DNA of 64,000 bases from Candidatus Methylospira mobilis (GCF_009498235.1 NZ_CP044205.1:1049716-1113715), one strand, 5' to 3'. Counted from the stretch's first letter, positions 28,092 through 36,537 are shown. A program made the numbers and translations. The notes: generated from the sequence alone by a model not told the origin.

Positions 28092-28810
28092 GGTTTGCTC
28101 CGTAGCTAAGGCAGTTTGCGGTAAAGGCGCTGTAGCGGCTATGCCACCCCGCTGTCTGAGTTGGTGAAGAATATCCAGGCCGAATGCAATAATTGCATCG
28201 GCATCGGGCGACTGCATTTCTGTTGCCAATTGCAGCAAGGCTTGCTTTCCGGATAAAACGCCGTTTGCCAGCAGTCCGATCAGACGTGCAGTCGCGGTGC
28301 GTTGATCTCGAGAAATTGAGCCTGATCGTCTCGGTCGCGAAAGCCGAAAACATATGTTTCCTCCTGCATGCGCTCTTGAAAGGACTCTTGTCGCCACGGT
28401 TGCCATTTTTGCCAATCGTGTTGTTCCGGTCCGATACGGTGTACCGGGTAGGCATAGCGCAATAGCGTTCTTACCGGCATGAAAATGATGCGGTTTTTCA
28501 GTAGATCGCCGTTGTTTTCCATCGGCTTTTCCTCAGCTTGTGCGATGGCGAGCACCAGTTCCATCCATTCGAAATGCGCAAGCTCGTTCAGAAAAGGCGG
28601 ATCGGAAGGGTCTGAGCGTTCATGCTGAAGGAAGTTGATGAATTCGTCAGGTATTTGGCGGTAAAACGGCGACAGGCAGCGATGCCGGGCAATAAAGTCC
28701 TCGACCAGGTTTTCCCAGCGCCGTTCGCCCAGCAGCCCGTGGCTGATTGGAAAACAGCTCAACAAACTGTCTTCTATTTTATTTCTCAGCAAACCGGCGT
28801 AGATATCCAT
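28092..28810 (-). pseudogene. Frameshifted bufC (DUF2063 partner protein)
   Basis: The N-terminal 176 codons (28810 to 28280) read as a DUF2063/HvfC-type partner of MNIO enzymes: FIARHRCLSPFYRQIPDEFI, FLNELAHFEWMELVLAIAQ, FGFRDRDDQAQFLEI. At about 28300 the frame breaks and stops. One frame over, the family C-terminus continues as ARLIGLLANG, KQALLQLATEM and AFGLDILHQLRQRG. One missing base between AACGCACC and GCGACTGCA restores it. The shifted frame then runs without a stop into doxX. BufC normally helps the MNIO dock the precursor; here it would be truncated by about a third. Confidence 0.8.
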
Positions 28811-28939
28811 ATCTGCCGTTGCAACGCCCTGTGGCGGCTGAACAGCGCGCGGATTCGCAAATACTGCGTAAACTCATGCTGGTAACGTTGAAAAGACGGG
28901 AGCGGGGTTGTTGCGCGCACTATCATTGCGATTACTCCT

Positions 28940-29176
28940 TCAGGCCGTGCGTTTTAGCTGGCTGACTTGATGGATGCGTTGCCGTTCGGCTATCTCTCCC
29001 ACTTCGGACAGCAGATGTTCCAACGGCGGAATATTAAAATCGCGTTCCAGCAGGGTCGGGAACACGCCAAACGCGTCATATGCCGTATCCAGCAAATCCC
29101 AGACCGGATCGATCACCGGCTGTCCGTGAGTGTCGATGATCAAATCGGGTTTTTCCCGATCGTGTCCGGCGACATG
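28940..29176 (-). pseudogene. 3' remnant of bufB (DUF692/MNIO)
   Basis: Only about the last 78 codons survive, starting with HVAGHDREKPDLIIDTHGQP and continuing DPVWDLLDTAYDAFG and PTLLERDFNIPPLEHLL. These are the conserved C-terminal segments of DUF692 multinuclear iron oxidases that convert precursor cysteines to thiooxazole-type groups. Roughly the first 200 codons, including most metal ligands, are gone. The remnant is joined directly to the bufA coding sequence in a different frame. It cannot encode an active enzyme. Confidence 0.82.
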
Positions 29177-29396
29177 CCTTGGTCTTGGCGGCCGTCGCCG
29201 CGTCGGGCGCTTTTTTAGCGCTGCATTTGCCTTCGCCGCATTTTCCGGCCTTCATCTTGTCGCTCGCTTCCGCGACCACCGTAGCGTTGGGCAGCGTTTT
29301 CATTGCGAAGGGATTTTCGCTTGCGTTCACGGAGGGAGAGAGCGCAACGGAAGCAGCAATAGCGCCCAGAGTCAGCGATAAGGTCTTGTTGTTCAT
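29076..29396 (-). pseudogene. bufA bufferin precursor fused out of frame to the bufB remnant
   Basis: From ATG 29396 (MNNKTLSLTLGAIAASVALS) the product has a signal peptide cleaved near VNA, a Cys motif (KAGKCGEGKCSAKK) and an Ala/Lys/Asp-rich stretch. This is the EGKCG-type bufferin/HvfA precursor, a secreted copper-binding RiPP. After about codon 73 the reading enters bufB sequence in the wrong frame, giving an Arg/His-rich nonsense tail to 29076. The first 60-70 codons could still yield a secreted Cys peptide, but without an MNIO it would stay unmodified unless served by an enzyme elsewhere. Confidence 0.78.
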
Positions 29397-29480
29397 GTCG
29401 TATTCCAAGGGTAATGATGGCCGAAAATATCAAAACAAATAGCGGGACAGAGCGCACATGATTTCAATAGGATGTTTTAT

Positions 29481-29720
29481 TCATGTGCGTACTGTTTTTT
29501 TGATGCGTTCCCGTGCTTCGTCGCTGAGTCCGGCATGACCGGATTGATGCCGATCATCCAGCCGGTTAACCGCTTTGCGTAGAAACTTCAGTTGTTTCTC
29601 AAAGTTCGAGCAGGCGGAACAAAGCCAGAGATGGATGCGCAGCTCAATGCGTTTCATGCGCGTCAAGCGCTGATCCATCCCTTGCGACAGCAGGTAACCG
29701 GCTTCCTTGCAAGTCAACAT
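29481..29720 (-). CDS. Zinc-finger anti-sigma factor
   Basis: A 79-residue protein whose ATG overlaps the sigma stop (TAATG). LTCKEAGYLLSQGMDQRL and HLWLCSACSNFEKQLKFL give the H-x3-C-x2-C zinc-finger of ZAS-type anti-sigma factors (zf-HC2). It is small and soluble with no membrane helix, so it would bind the adjacent ECF sigma in the cytoplasm, possibly in response to thiol or metal stress. The gene is intact, whereas its cognate sigma gene is frameshifted. Confidence 0.85.
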   Translation of the reverse strand: MLTCKEAGYLLSQGMDQRLTRMKRIELRIHLWLCSACSNFEKQLKFLRKAVNRLDDRHQSGHAGLSDEARERIKKTVRT

Positions 29721-30329
29721 TATTCTGCCTCCCGGCTGTTTTCAAACCAGCGATATTCCAGGCATTGCCGCAAACTCATACGGGCACGGTAGAGGATCAC
29801 CCCTACGTTGGTCGCACTGCAATCCAGTTCATTACAAATTGCTTCGTTGCTCATGTCGTGTAACTCTTTCAGGATAAACACCTGGGCCATTCTGGGCGGC
29901 AAGCGCTCCATACAGCGCTGTAAAAAATCGAAAAACTGATGTTGTTCCAAAGTCTTGACGGGATTGCCCCAGCGCGCAGGGCGTGTATTCCAGTGTCCGT
30001 CCTCTCTAAAAAAAATCATCGGCATCCGTTTCGCCGGGTAACGCGGCGGCGCTATCCTCGTCCAGCGGCTGTTCGCGTCGGCTGCACCGGAAATGATCGA
30101 TGATCTTGTGTTTGAGTATGCCGGTCAGCCAGGTGCGCTCGCTGGACAGTCCGGCACGCTGATGATGCGCGGACAAAGCGGCCAGCAGGGTTTCCTGCAC
30201 CATATCTTCGGCAGTGCTTTCGTTTTGAACCCGCAGCAGCGCAAAGCGGAAAAGATAGTCGCCGTGTCCGTCCAGCCACTGTTCGGGCGTGGAACTATGA
30301 CTGAAATCCCGTGATTGCATTACATCCAT
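29720..30329 (-). pseudogene. ECF sigma factor split by a T8 tract
   Basis: Region 2 is read from 30329 (YLFRFALLRVQNESTAEDMV, TWLTGILKHKIIDHFR) and region 4 from about 30025 to 29720 (LPPRMAQVFILKELHDMSNE, CSATNVGVILYRARMSL). The two frames meet at a run of eight A on the plus strand (30008-30015). With seven, the reading continues DDFFREDGHW and gives one protein of about 202 residues. This could be a real loss, transcriptional slippage or a homopolymer error. Such sigmas control bufferin and gig-type metal-stress operons, which fits the neighbours. Confidence 0.82.
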
Positions 30330-30362
30330 ATTTAATAATGAATCTTGTTGCCTGTTACCGGT

Positions 30363-31083
30363 TTATACTGAAATGCTAAGCCGTATCAACCATAGGGGAG
30401 CATGGTTTAACACCCAGGCCTCGAAGGTTTTATCCAGTCCTGTGACGATCAGGATGCCTACTATCAATAGTAAGCATCCAAGCAGCTTCTTTCCTGTGTT
30501 GCCTGTAGCCGACAATCCGGTCTTGAAGCGCAGTATGGCCTGGTGAGACAAGCTACCCATCACGATCAGAGGAAGGCCCGCACCGAAGCCAAACAACGCC
30601 ATGATCAATGCGGCCTGGCCCAGATTTTCTCCCTGACCGGCCAGCGTGATGGTTGCACCAAGGGTGGGGCCGACACAGGGGCTCCAGACAACGCCTAAAA
30701 TCAGACCGAACAGAAACTGGCCGGTCAAGCTATCGCCGGATATATGTTCGAGCAGAGGTTGCCCGTCGCTGCTTAAACCTGATGCGGTGGAGGCAAACTT
30801 CTGCTGCAAACGTCCGGATAGCAATATCAGGCCGAACAGGATTAACAGAACGGCGGCGATGTTGCGGAGCAGAGCCTCATCCAGGCCGATCAACTTCCCT
30901 ATCGTTGCCAGGAAGATGCCGACTACCGCAAACGACAGGCCCAGCCCGAACGCCAGGCCCCAGCCCGTGCGCGGTCAAGGCCGTGCCGACGAGTATCGGA
31001 ATCAGCGGCAATACGTACGGAGACAGCGCGGAGAGTCTGCCTGCAAGGATACTGAATCCGTAAACGCCTAATGCAGCCAGCAT
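30363..31083 (-). pseudogene. CcdA/DsbD-type transmembrane reductant conduit, frameshifted
   Basis: The N-terminal part from ATG 31083 reads LAALGVYGFSILAGRLSALS and PLIPILVGTALTAHG. The frame is lost near 30967 and resumes in another as GLAFGLGLSFAVVGIF and LIGLDEALLRNIAAVLLILF down to 30363. The family moves electrons across the inner membrane through two membrane cysteines. The second is kept (VVWSPCVGPTLG), but the first has become Tyr (LSPYVLPLIP instead of SPCVLPL). Both lesions argue for loss of function. It follows the thioredoxin-like gene. Confidence 0.8.
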
Positions 31084-31117
31084 GGTCAGTAGCTCAAAGC
31101 GCTTTTTTGAGCAACGC

Positions 31118-31472
31118 TTAGATACCCTGTTTGCTGGTATCGCCGAGGCTGCGCCCCATTTCCCGCCCGCCCTTGAACATAATGAGCGTGCTTTGTCTGT
31201 CGGCGTTGAAAGTTTTCACTACCTGTTTTTGCCCATCGAAATCGACGCGCAACGCGTTGATATGCCGGTAACTGTCCTGTTTGAGCAGTTTCTCGATGAT
31301 GGGAGGCTTGCGCTCTGCATGTCGGGTACCAATCCGCATGGATGGAAATCAGAATCGGCTGACCTTCTTTCTGCAGACGATCGAACTTTTCCTGCGTAAA
31401 GGGTTCTTCGCCGGCAAAGGCCGGCGCGGCGAGCAATAGAGATAGAAAAGCGGAACGGAGTAATTTGATCAT
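31118..31472 (-). pseudogene. Secreted thioredoxin-like protein, frameshifted, active-site Cys lost
   Basis: ATG 31472 has a GAGG site and a signal peptide (KLLRSAFLSLLLAAPAFAG). The domain begins FDRLQKEGQPILISIHADW, then YPTCRAQ, where a WCPTC motif would be expected. The codon is TAC, one G-to-A change from TGC. Just after RAQ the frame shifts, and the rest reads PIIEKLLKQDSYRHINAL, ALRVDFDGQKQVVKTFNA and LIMFKGGREMGRSLGD in the alternate frame to 31118. It would have passed electrons with the CcdA homologue in the periplasm. Confidence 0.82.
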
Positions 31473-31513
31473 TTTACTGCCTCGAAAGAACAAAGCGATG
31501 CCGTGACTTGACA

Positions 31514-31643
31514 TCAAAACCAGTTGAATAACCGGTGACCGGCTGCTCCCGGCATGGCCATCAAGATGATAAGTGTCGTCATCCATAATGCACGGGCCTT
31601 TGGTGGCGCAGCATTTATCGTTCATTCTACCCATCAGTGACAT
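31514..31643 (-). pseudogene. Possible small membrane protein with frameshift
   Basis: From ATG 31643 or 31625 the frame gives MNDKCCATKGPC and then becomes polar. One frame over it gives LWMTTLIILMAMPGAAGH, ending NWF at a stop at 31514. Joined, this resembles a short Cys-containing single-pass membrane protein of the kind found in metal-resistance loci. Its position just before the broken thioredoxin gene makes it a candidate further member of the decayed operon. Support is limited to this pattern. Confidence 0.35.
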
Positions 31644-31820
31644 GGCGACTCCAATACGAAAGTGAAGGGGGATGGAATCACGGTTGCGATTCCGTTCATT
31701 AGTCGTGATAGGAAGCCTGTTGTTACAGAAGAACAAATCAAAGTACGAAAGTGGTCTACACGCCGGCCATCTTTAATGCCGTGCGCGCCGTACCCGTAAT
31801 TGTGGTGCAATACAGCGCTT

Positions 31821-32771
31821 TTAACGCTGCGTCGTCCGCCAGTAACCAGGGGCATGCCCTAGCTCTGCCTTAAAGGTGCGGGTAAATGACGGCGCGGCTT
31901 CATAACCCAGACGATGGGCAATCTCTGCAATGGATACATTGCTATCGATCAGCATCCGGCAGGCCAGATTCATGCGCCAGCGCGTGATGTAGGTCATCAC
32001 CGCCTCATTCATGGTTTCCCTGAAGCGGGCGGCGAAACGCGAAGGCGATAAGGCCACCGCATCGGCCAGTTTCGCCACGCTCCAGGGCGCGCCCGCCTCC
32101 GCGTGAATAAACCACAGCGCCTGCGCAATCTTGGGATCGTTCAGTCCGCGAAACCAGCCGGGCGGATGGTTTCCGCCGCGACGCCAGTAGGCGCGAATGG
32201 CCTCGGCGCAAAAAATTTCCAACAGGCGCGATGCGGTAAATCCTTCTCCGCGAGACGGGCGTGACAGTTCCAGCGTCAGCATGTCCGCCGCCAGCGCCAA
32301 CATCGGATCGGCTTGCGGGCCGGCGGTCGCAACGGTTAATACCGGCGGCAGGGCCGACCATAACGGATTGAGGGGCGCGGCTTGCAGCATGAACACGCCG
32401 CATAAAAGCTCCGTGGTATCCGGCGCGTCCGGCGCTCCCGGAGCGGGCTCCGATCCGGAAATGACTTGCTCCAGCGTGACGGCTTGATCAGGCGACCCAA
32501 AGGTCATGCGGTGCGCCGCGCCGCCGGGGCAGATAACCACCTCATGCGTTCGCACCGTGACAGGCGCATCCTGTTCCATCTGAAGGCTGAATTCCCCCTT
32601 GCGCACCAGATGAAAGGGCACGACACGTTTTGAGCGGTCGAGTTTGAGCAACGCCTTGATCTGCGCTTGTTCGGGTAAATCGATAGCCCACGGCGGCGCA
32701 TAGCATCTATGCAACAGCGCGCTGCCGCTGATACGTAAATCGGCTAAAGCGTCTTCGAAGGGTTTGTCCAT
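31821..32771 (-). CDS. AraC family transcriptional regulator with cupin sensor domain
   Basis: A 316-residue protein. The N-terminal half is an AraC cupin (VPFHLVRKGEFSLQMEQDAP, EVVICPGGAAHRMTFG). The C-terminal 100 residues hold two helix-turn-helix motifs (WSVAKLADAVALSPSRFAAR, SNVSIAEIAHRLGYEAAPSF, then FTRTFKAELGHAPGYWR). It is divergent from the MAPEG/GST/SDR genes with 105 bp between, so it probably controls them in response to a small electrophile or aromatic compound. The inducer is unknown. Confidence 0.88.
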   Translation of the reverse strand: MDKPFEDALADLRISGSALLHRCYAPPWAIDLPEQAQIKALLKLDRSKRVVPFHLVRKGEFSLQMEQDAPVTVRTHEVVICPGGAAHRMTFGSPDQAVTLEQVISGSEPAPGAPDAPDTTELLCGVFMLQAAPLNPLWSALPPVLTVATAGPQADPMLALAADMLTLELSRPSRGEGFTASRLLEIFCAEAIRAYWRRGGNHPPGWFRGLNDPKIAQALWFIHAEAGAPWSVAKLADAVALSPSRFAARFRETMNEAVMTYITRWRMNLACRMLIDSNVSIAEIAHRLGYEAAPSFTRTFKAELGHAPGYWRTTQR

Positions 32772-32876
32772 TGACGAAAAGTTGTTTCTGCTAAAAAAAC
32801 AGTATTAATAGATATATTTGCTACTGTGTCAACAGGGGATACTATTTCCTCCAGTCACTACTAGGAGCAACACACC

Positions 32877-33290
32877 ATGCCACAAGCCATTACACATTTA
32901 TCCAGCGAACTTTTATACACCGCGCTGACGGCGCTGTTCACCGGGCTGATCTGGGTACCGATCATCATTAACCGTCTGAGCGAAAACGGCGCATGGTCGG
33001 CGCTGAAAAATCCGAAACCCGATACCCGCGCGCGCGCCGAATGGGCCTACCGCGCGGATCACGCGCATCGCAATGCGATAGAAAACCTGGCGGTGTTCGC
33101 ACCGCTGGCGATCATTGTGCATATACTGGGCCTTTCCACGCCGTTAACGGCGGCTGCGGCGCTGCTGTTTTTTGTCAACCGTGTCGCACACGCGGTCATT
33201 TATATTATGGGTATACCGCTGGCGCGCACCATCGCGTTTGCGATAGGCTTTTTCTGCCAGATGATACTGGCCTGGCGCATTTTAATGTAG
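32877..33290 (+). CDS. MAPEG family membrane protein
   Basis: A 137-residue protein with an AGGAG site 10 bp before ATG. It has four hydrophobic segments (LLYTALTALFTGLIWVPIII first), the charged loop TRARAEWAYRADHAHRNAIE that carries the MAPEG-type Arg/Asn residues, and FVNRVAHAVIYIMGIPLART. MAPEG proteins are trimeric membrane enzymes related to glutathione transferases and eicosanoid synthases. Adjacency to a soluble GST supports a glutathione-linked detoxification role, likely under the divergent AraC regulator. Confidence 0.82.
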   Translation: MPQAITHLSSELLYTALTALFTGLIWVPIIINRLSENGAWSALKNPKPDTRARAEWAYRADHAHRNAIENLAVFAPLAIIVHILGLSTPLTAAAALLFFVNRVAHAVIYIMGIPLARTIAFAIGFFCQMILAWRILM

Positions 33291-33311
33291 GGAATGGCTC
33301 GACCGTCCGGC

Positions 33312-33393
33312 GGATGCGCTACGCTTATCCGCCCTACAATAGGGCGGCGTCATCTGCTGGGGTGACGAAGCGTAGCGCGTCCGCCAACACACT
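33312..33393. repeat. Inverted dispersed repeat between MAPEG and GST genes
   Basis: GGCGGATGCGCTACGCTTAT at the left and its near reverse complement CGAAGCGTAGCGCGTCCGCC at the right face each other. The left half also pairs with the adjacent ATCCGCC. This kind of palindromic intergenic repeat (REP-like) is expected to recur in the genome. It lies in the leader of the GST gene. Confidence 0.6.
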
Positions 33394-33409
33394 GTTCATT
33401 GGAGGAATC

Positions 33410-34063
33410 ATGGCTATCAAATTTTATTATCTATCCGGTTCGCCGTTTGGCTGGAAAGTCTGGCTGGCGCTGGAACGCAAACGCATTGACTACGAGATGG
33501 TTTTACTCAGCGCCGATGGCGGCGATTTGAAGCAGCCCGGTTTTCTGGCCATCAACCCGCGCGGCAAAGTGCCGGCGATTAGCGATGACGGCTACAATCT
33601 TTATGAATCGTCGGCAATTTGCGAATACCTGGATGAGCGCTATGCCGATAGCGGCGCTGGTCTATGGCCTGGCAACTTGTGTGACAGAGCTACCGGAAGG
33701 CGCATGGAATCGGAAGTGGGCGCTTATATTTACCCGCCGCTGCGCCGTCTGGTTGAAGAGCTGCTGTTCAGGCGCGAGGGCATTCCCGATGAAGCGGCCA
33801 TATCTTCGGCGCGCGAGGCCTTGGCAAGCGAATTAAACTTGTTCGCGCAGGCAGCCGTGGGGGATTTTCTGCTGGGACATGAGCCGTCGCTGGCCGATTT
33901 TGCTCTTTATCCGATGACAGCGCTGCTGGACCGACTCGATCTGCGCCACCCGCAACGCGCGTTTAGCGGGTTGATGCCCGAGCCGCTCAAATCCTGGTCC
34001 GGTCGCGTGGAGGCGCTGTCGTATTTTCAAAAGACCGTGCCGCCGCATTGGCGCGCCGGATAA
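33410..34063 (+). CDS. Glutathione S-transferase
   Basis: A 217-residue protein starting at ATG 33410 with GGAGG at 33401-33405. The thioredoxin-fold N-terminal domain (IKFYYLSGSPFGWKVWLALE, NPRGKVPAISDDGYNLYESS) contains the ESSAI glutathione-gamma-Glu site. The C-terminal helical domain ends near LADFALYPMTALLDRLDL with the N-capping Asp. The catalytic Ser/Tyr position carries SGSPFG. It is a soluble dimeric conjugating enzyme. Neighbours point to an electrophile detoxification set. Confidence 0.88.
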   Translation: MAIKFYYLSGSPFGWKVWLALERKRIDYEMVLLSADGGDLKQPGFLAINPRGKVPAISDDGYNLYESSAICEYLDERYADSGAGLWPGNLCDRATGRRMESEVGAYIYPPLRRLVEELLFRREGIPDEAAISSAREALASELNLFAQAAVGDFLLGHEPSLADFALYPMTALLDRLDLRHPQRAFSGLMPEPLKSWSGRVEALSYFQKTVPPHWRAG

Positions 34064-34097
34064 AGCCCTTCATGCACCAACGATAACGGAGCGTCCC

Positions 34098-34808
34098 ATG
34101 TCAAATATAAAAAATCCGGTCTGCGTCATAGTGGGCGCAGGACCCGGTAACGGAGCCGCTCTGGCGAAAAAATTCGCCGGGGAAGGCTTTGAAGTTGCGC
34201 TGCTGGCGCGCAACAGGGAGCGTTTGTCCGAATTGGCCGCCGCTTTGCCGCGAGCGCAAGCTTACGCCTGCGATGTCATCGATACCGCGTCGGTCAGTTC
34301 TGCATTTAACGCCATCGCTCGGGACATGGGCGCTGTGGATACCGTGATTTACAACGCGGGTAAAGGCATATTGGGCGACGCCTTATCGGTCTGCATTGAT
34401 GACTTCGAATCAGCCTGGCGCGTCAACGCGCTTGGGGCCTTTGTCGTCGCCCAGCAGGTCTTGCCCGCGATGAGACAGGCGGACAAAGGGACGATTTTAT
34501 TCATGGGCGCAACGGCTTCGCGGCGCGGCGGCGCGAAAACCGCCGCGTTTGCGCCTGCCAAGGCGGCTCAGCGCATTTTTGCGGAATCGCTCGCCCGCGC
34601 CTACGGGCCGGACGGTACTCATGTCGGCTTGATCATTATCGATGCGGTAGTGGACGAACCGTACGCGCGCTCGCAGTTTCCCGACCGCGAAGACAGCTTC
34701 TTCTGCAAACCCGCCGATATCGCCGACTCCGCGTTCATGCTGGCGAAACAATTGCCGTCGGCCTGGACATTCGAACTCGAGCTGCGTCCGTCCGGCGAGC
34801 GCTGGTAA
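34098..34808 (+). CDS. SDR family oxidoreductase with Phe at the usual catalytic Tyr
   Basis: A 236-residue protein after GGAG. The Rossmann motif is CVIVGAGPGNGAALAKKFAG and the NAG-type motif is VIYNAGKG. The active-site stretch is MGATASRRGGAKTAAFAPAK, with Ser and Lys present but FxxxK in place of YxxxK. The same Phe occurs in a subgroup of SDRs I know from other bacteria, so this is probably a family trait and not damage. Substrate and direction are unknown. It is likely in the AraC-controlled group with the GST. Confidence 0.82.
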   Translation: MSNIKNPVCVIVGAGPGNGAALAKKFAGEGFEVALLARNRERLSELAAALPRAQAYACDVIDTASVSSAFNAIARDMGAVDTVIYNAGKGILGDALSVCIDDFESAWRVNALGAFVVAQQVLPAMRQADKGTILFMGATASRRGGAKTAAFAPAKAAQRIFAESLARAYGPDGTHVGLIIIDAVVDEPYARSQFPDREDSFFCKPADIADSAFMLAKQLPSAWTFELELRPSGERW

Positions 34809-34924
34809 GCGGCAACCAAATAGCCGGCGCGTGCAGGTAACTGCTGGGTTGGCAACCGCCGGGACGCTTGTCAGCTCAATGACTCGCATGTTAATTTTGT
34901 GCCGGCGGCAACCCGGAGCTTATT

Positions 34925-35521
34925 ATGGCACTCGCATTGAAAGACAATAACTTGTACTGTTACGGCGACTATCTGAACTGGCCGGACGATGTCCGCTACG
35001 AGCTGATCGACGGTTATGCTTATTTGATGTCGCCCCCCGGACCCGATTTGTCGCATCAGGACATAGCGGGTGAAATTTATTTTCAGGTTCGACAAGCACT
35101 GCGAGGAAAACCCTGCCGCGCTTTTATTGCACCGCTGGATGTTCGCCTGCCCAAACAAAATGAAGCCGACGCGCAGATCGACACCGTGGTTCAACCCGAC
35201 GTCATGGTGGTTTGCTCGCCTGAAAAGCTGGACAGGCGCGGCGTACGCGGCGCGCCGGACTGGGTCGTCGAGGTGCTGTCGCCGTCTACCTCCGGGCATG
35301 ACCAGATCAAAAAGCGTAGCGTATACGAACGCCATGGCGTGCGCGAGTATTGGCTGGTGCATCCGACCGACCGCATTCTGACTGTTTACCGGCTGGAAAA
35401 CGGCGAATACGGAAAGCCGCTGCAGTCGCAACTGGAAGGCGAAACCCCGGTTGGCATTCTGCCGGACATCGTGATTCGCTGGGACGAGGTGGTCGCGCGC
35501 TTACCAGAAGATCCTTATTGA
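34925..35521 (+). CDS. Uma2 family (DUF820) PD-(D/E)XK nuclease-like protein
   Basis: A 198-residue protein. The DUF820 pattern is clear: YELIDGYAYLMSPPGPDLSH, VVQPDVMVVCSPEKLDRRG, APDWVVEVLSPSTSGHDQ, KRSVYERHGVREYWLVHPTD. The Asp, Glu and Lys of the restriction-endonuclease-like fold are present. These proteins are abundant in cyanobacteria and some proteobacteria, often near mobile DNA; their function is not established. It stands just before an IS4 remnant. Confidence 0.85.
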   Translation: MALALKDNNLYCYGDYLNWPDDVRYELIDGYAYLMSPPGPDLSHQDIAGEIYFQVRQALRGKPCRAFIAPLDVRLPKQNEADAQIDTVVQPDVMVVCSPEKLDRRGVRGAPDWVVEVLSPSTSGHDQIKKRSVYERHGVREYWLVHPTDRILTVYRLENGEYGKPLQSQLEGETPVGILPDIVIRWDEVVARLPEDPY

Positions 35522-35550
35522 CTTGGTAGGGGTGCAAAGCAAAAGCGCTG

Positions 35551-35580
35551 TCCATGAAAGACACGAAAAGCACGAAATGT
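35551..35580. repeat. ACGAAA-family repeat arm, left
   Basis: TCCATGAAAGACACGAAAAG and CACGAAATG match the left arm of the element at 6956-7051. Together with 36645-36665 it brackets the IS4 remnant. Confidence 0.5.
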
Positions 35581-35714
35581 GGTGGCAGTTCAGCTCAATG
35601 AACCAGCGCAAGTCAGAATGGGGTCACCGATGAAGGGGTGTGGCAAACGCGAGTGCCGGATTGACAGGGCGACGGTCAGACGCATCCGGATGAACTGACG
35701 GAACGGACACATGG

Positions 35715-36537
35715 TTGGAAAACCAGGGATTCAGTCGGCCATTGATGCATATAATTGACCGGGAAGCGGATCCGGCTGGCCATTGGCGGCAATGGAACAC
35801 AGCCGGGCAAAGATGGCGGGTACGGATCAGGGGCGGATCAAAAGTTCACTTTGAAAATCGGGCCCATAGCGTTGAGGAGGCAGCCCGGCAGCTGGTGTTC
35901 GAGCAGGTGCGTGGAGTGGATTGCAAAGGTCGGACGGGAGAATAATGGCTGGCCAGTGCCGAAGGGGTTGTCACCCGTCCCGCCCCAAAGGAAAAGACGC
36001 CCAAGGCCAACGGGTAACAGCCATTCCGGGCCACCCCTTAGCCGCCCGCTGGGTGGCTGGCCGGATACGGGACCAGGAAGGCAAGCTCCTCGCGGAATGG
36101 TATCTGCCGACCAACGCGGAGTTATCTGTTCCGGCAGAGCGGATTGCCTTGTGGTACAACTATCGCCGGCAGATAGAATCGTTCTTCAAACTGCTCAAGG
36201 CAGCGGGGCATCAGTTGGAATGCTGGAACAGGAAACCGGACCGGCGTTATTCAAGCGCGTCCTCATTGCCACGCAGGCGTGCGTACTGGCTTGGCGGCCG
36301 ATGCGGGAAACCGGTGAACAGACGGTGCGCACGCGGGAGTTTTTGGTGCGTTTATCGGGACGGCAAACGAAGCGAACGCGCCCGGTCACCGCACCCGCTT
36401 TGCTGGATGGTCTGTTCAAGCGCTTCAGCCTATGGGGCGTCTTGAATGAATATTCCATTGAGGAATTGCAAGCCTTCGCCGACTTTGCCTTTCCTCGAAG
36501 GTTTGAAACTCCAGGAAAGGCGAAGGGAGATGTGTAG
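35715..36537 (+). mobile_element. IS4-family transposase remnant
   Basis: Three overlapping frames together read as one transposase. The segment 35715-35945 gives MHIIDREADPAGHWRQW and QLVFEQVRGVDCKG. The segment 35921-36230 gives GQRVTAIPGHPLAARWV, LAEWYLPTNAELSVPAERI and LWYNYRRQIESFFKLLKAAG (the YREK-type region with the catalytic Glu). The segment from about 36200 to 36537 gives RVLIATQACVLAWRPM, FLVRLSGRQTKRTRPVTA and ALLDGLFKRFSLWG. At least two frameshifts and a missing N-terminus make it inactive. Terminal repeats of the IS were not identified. The sequence from 36538 to 36715 holds no gene. Confidence 0.82.

Noticed and set aside
34098-34808. SDR inactivated by loss of the catalytic Tyr
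   Set aside because: The Phe at this place is, as I recall, shared by a whole SDR subgroup, so it is not evidence of decay.
35755-36537. A 260-codon frame that could be called a complete gene
   Set aside because: Only the last third is transposase-like in this frame. The upstream part is an out-of-frame reading of the same IS4 transposase, so it is a broken mobile element and not a gene.
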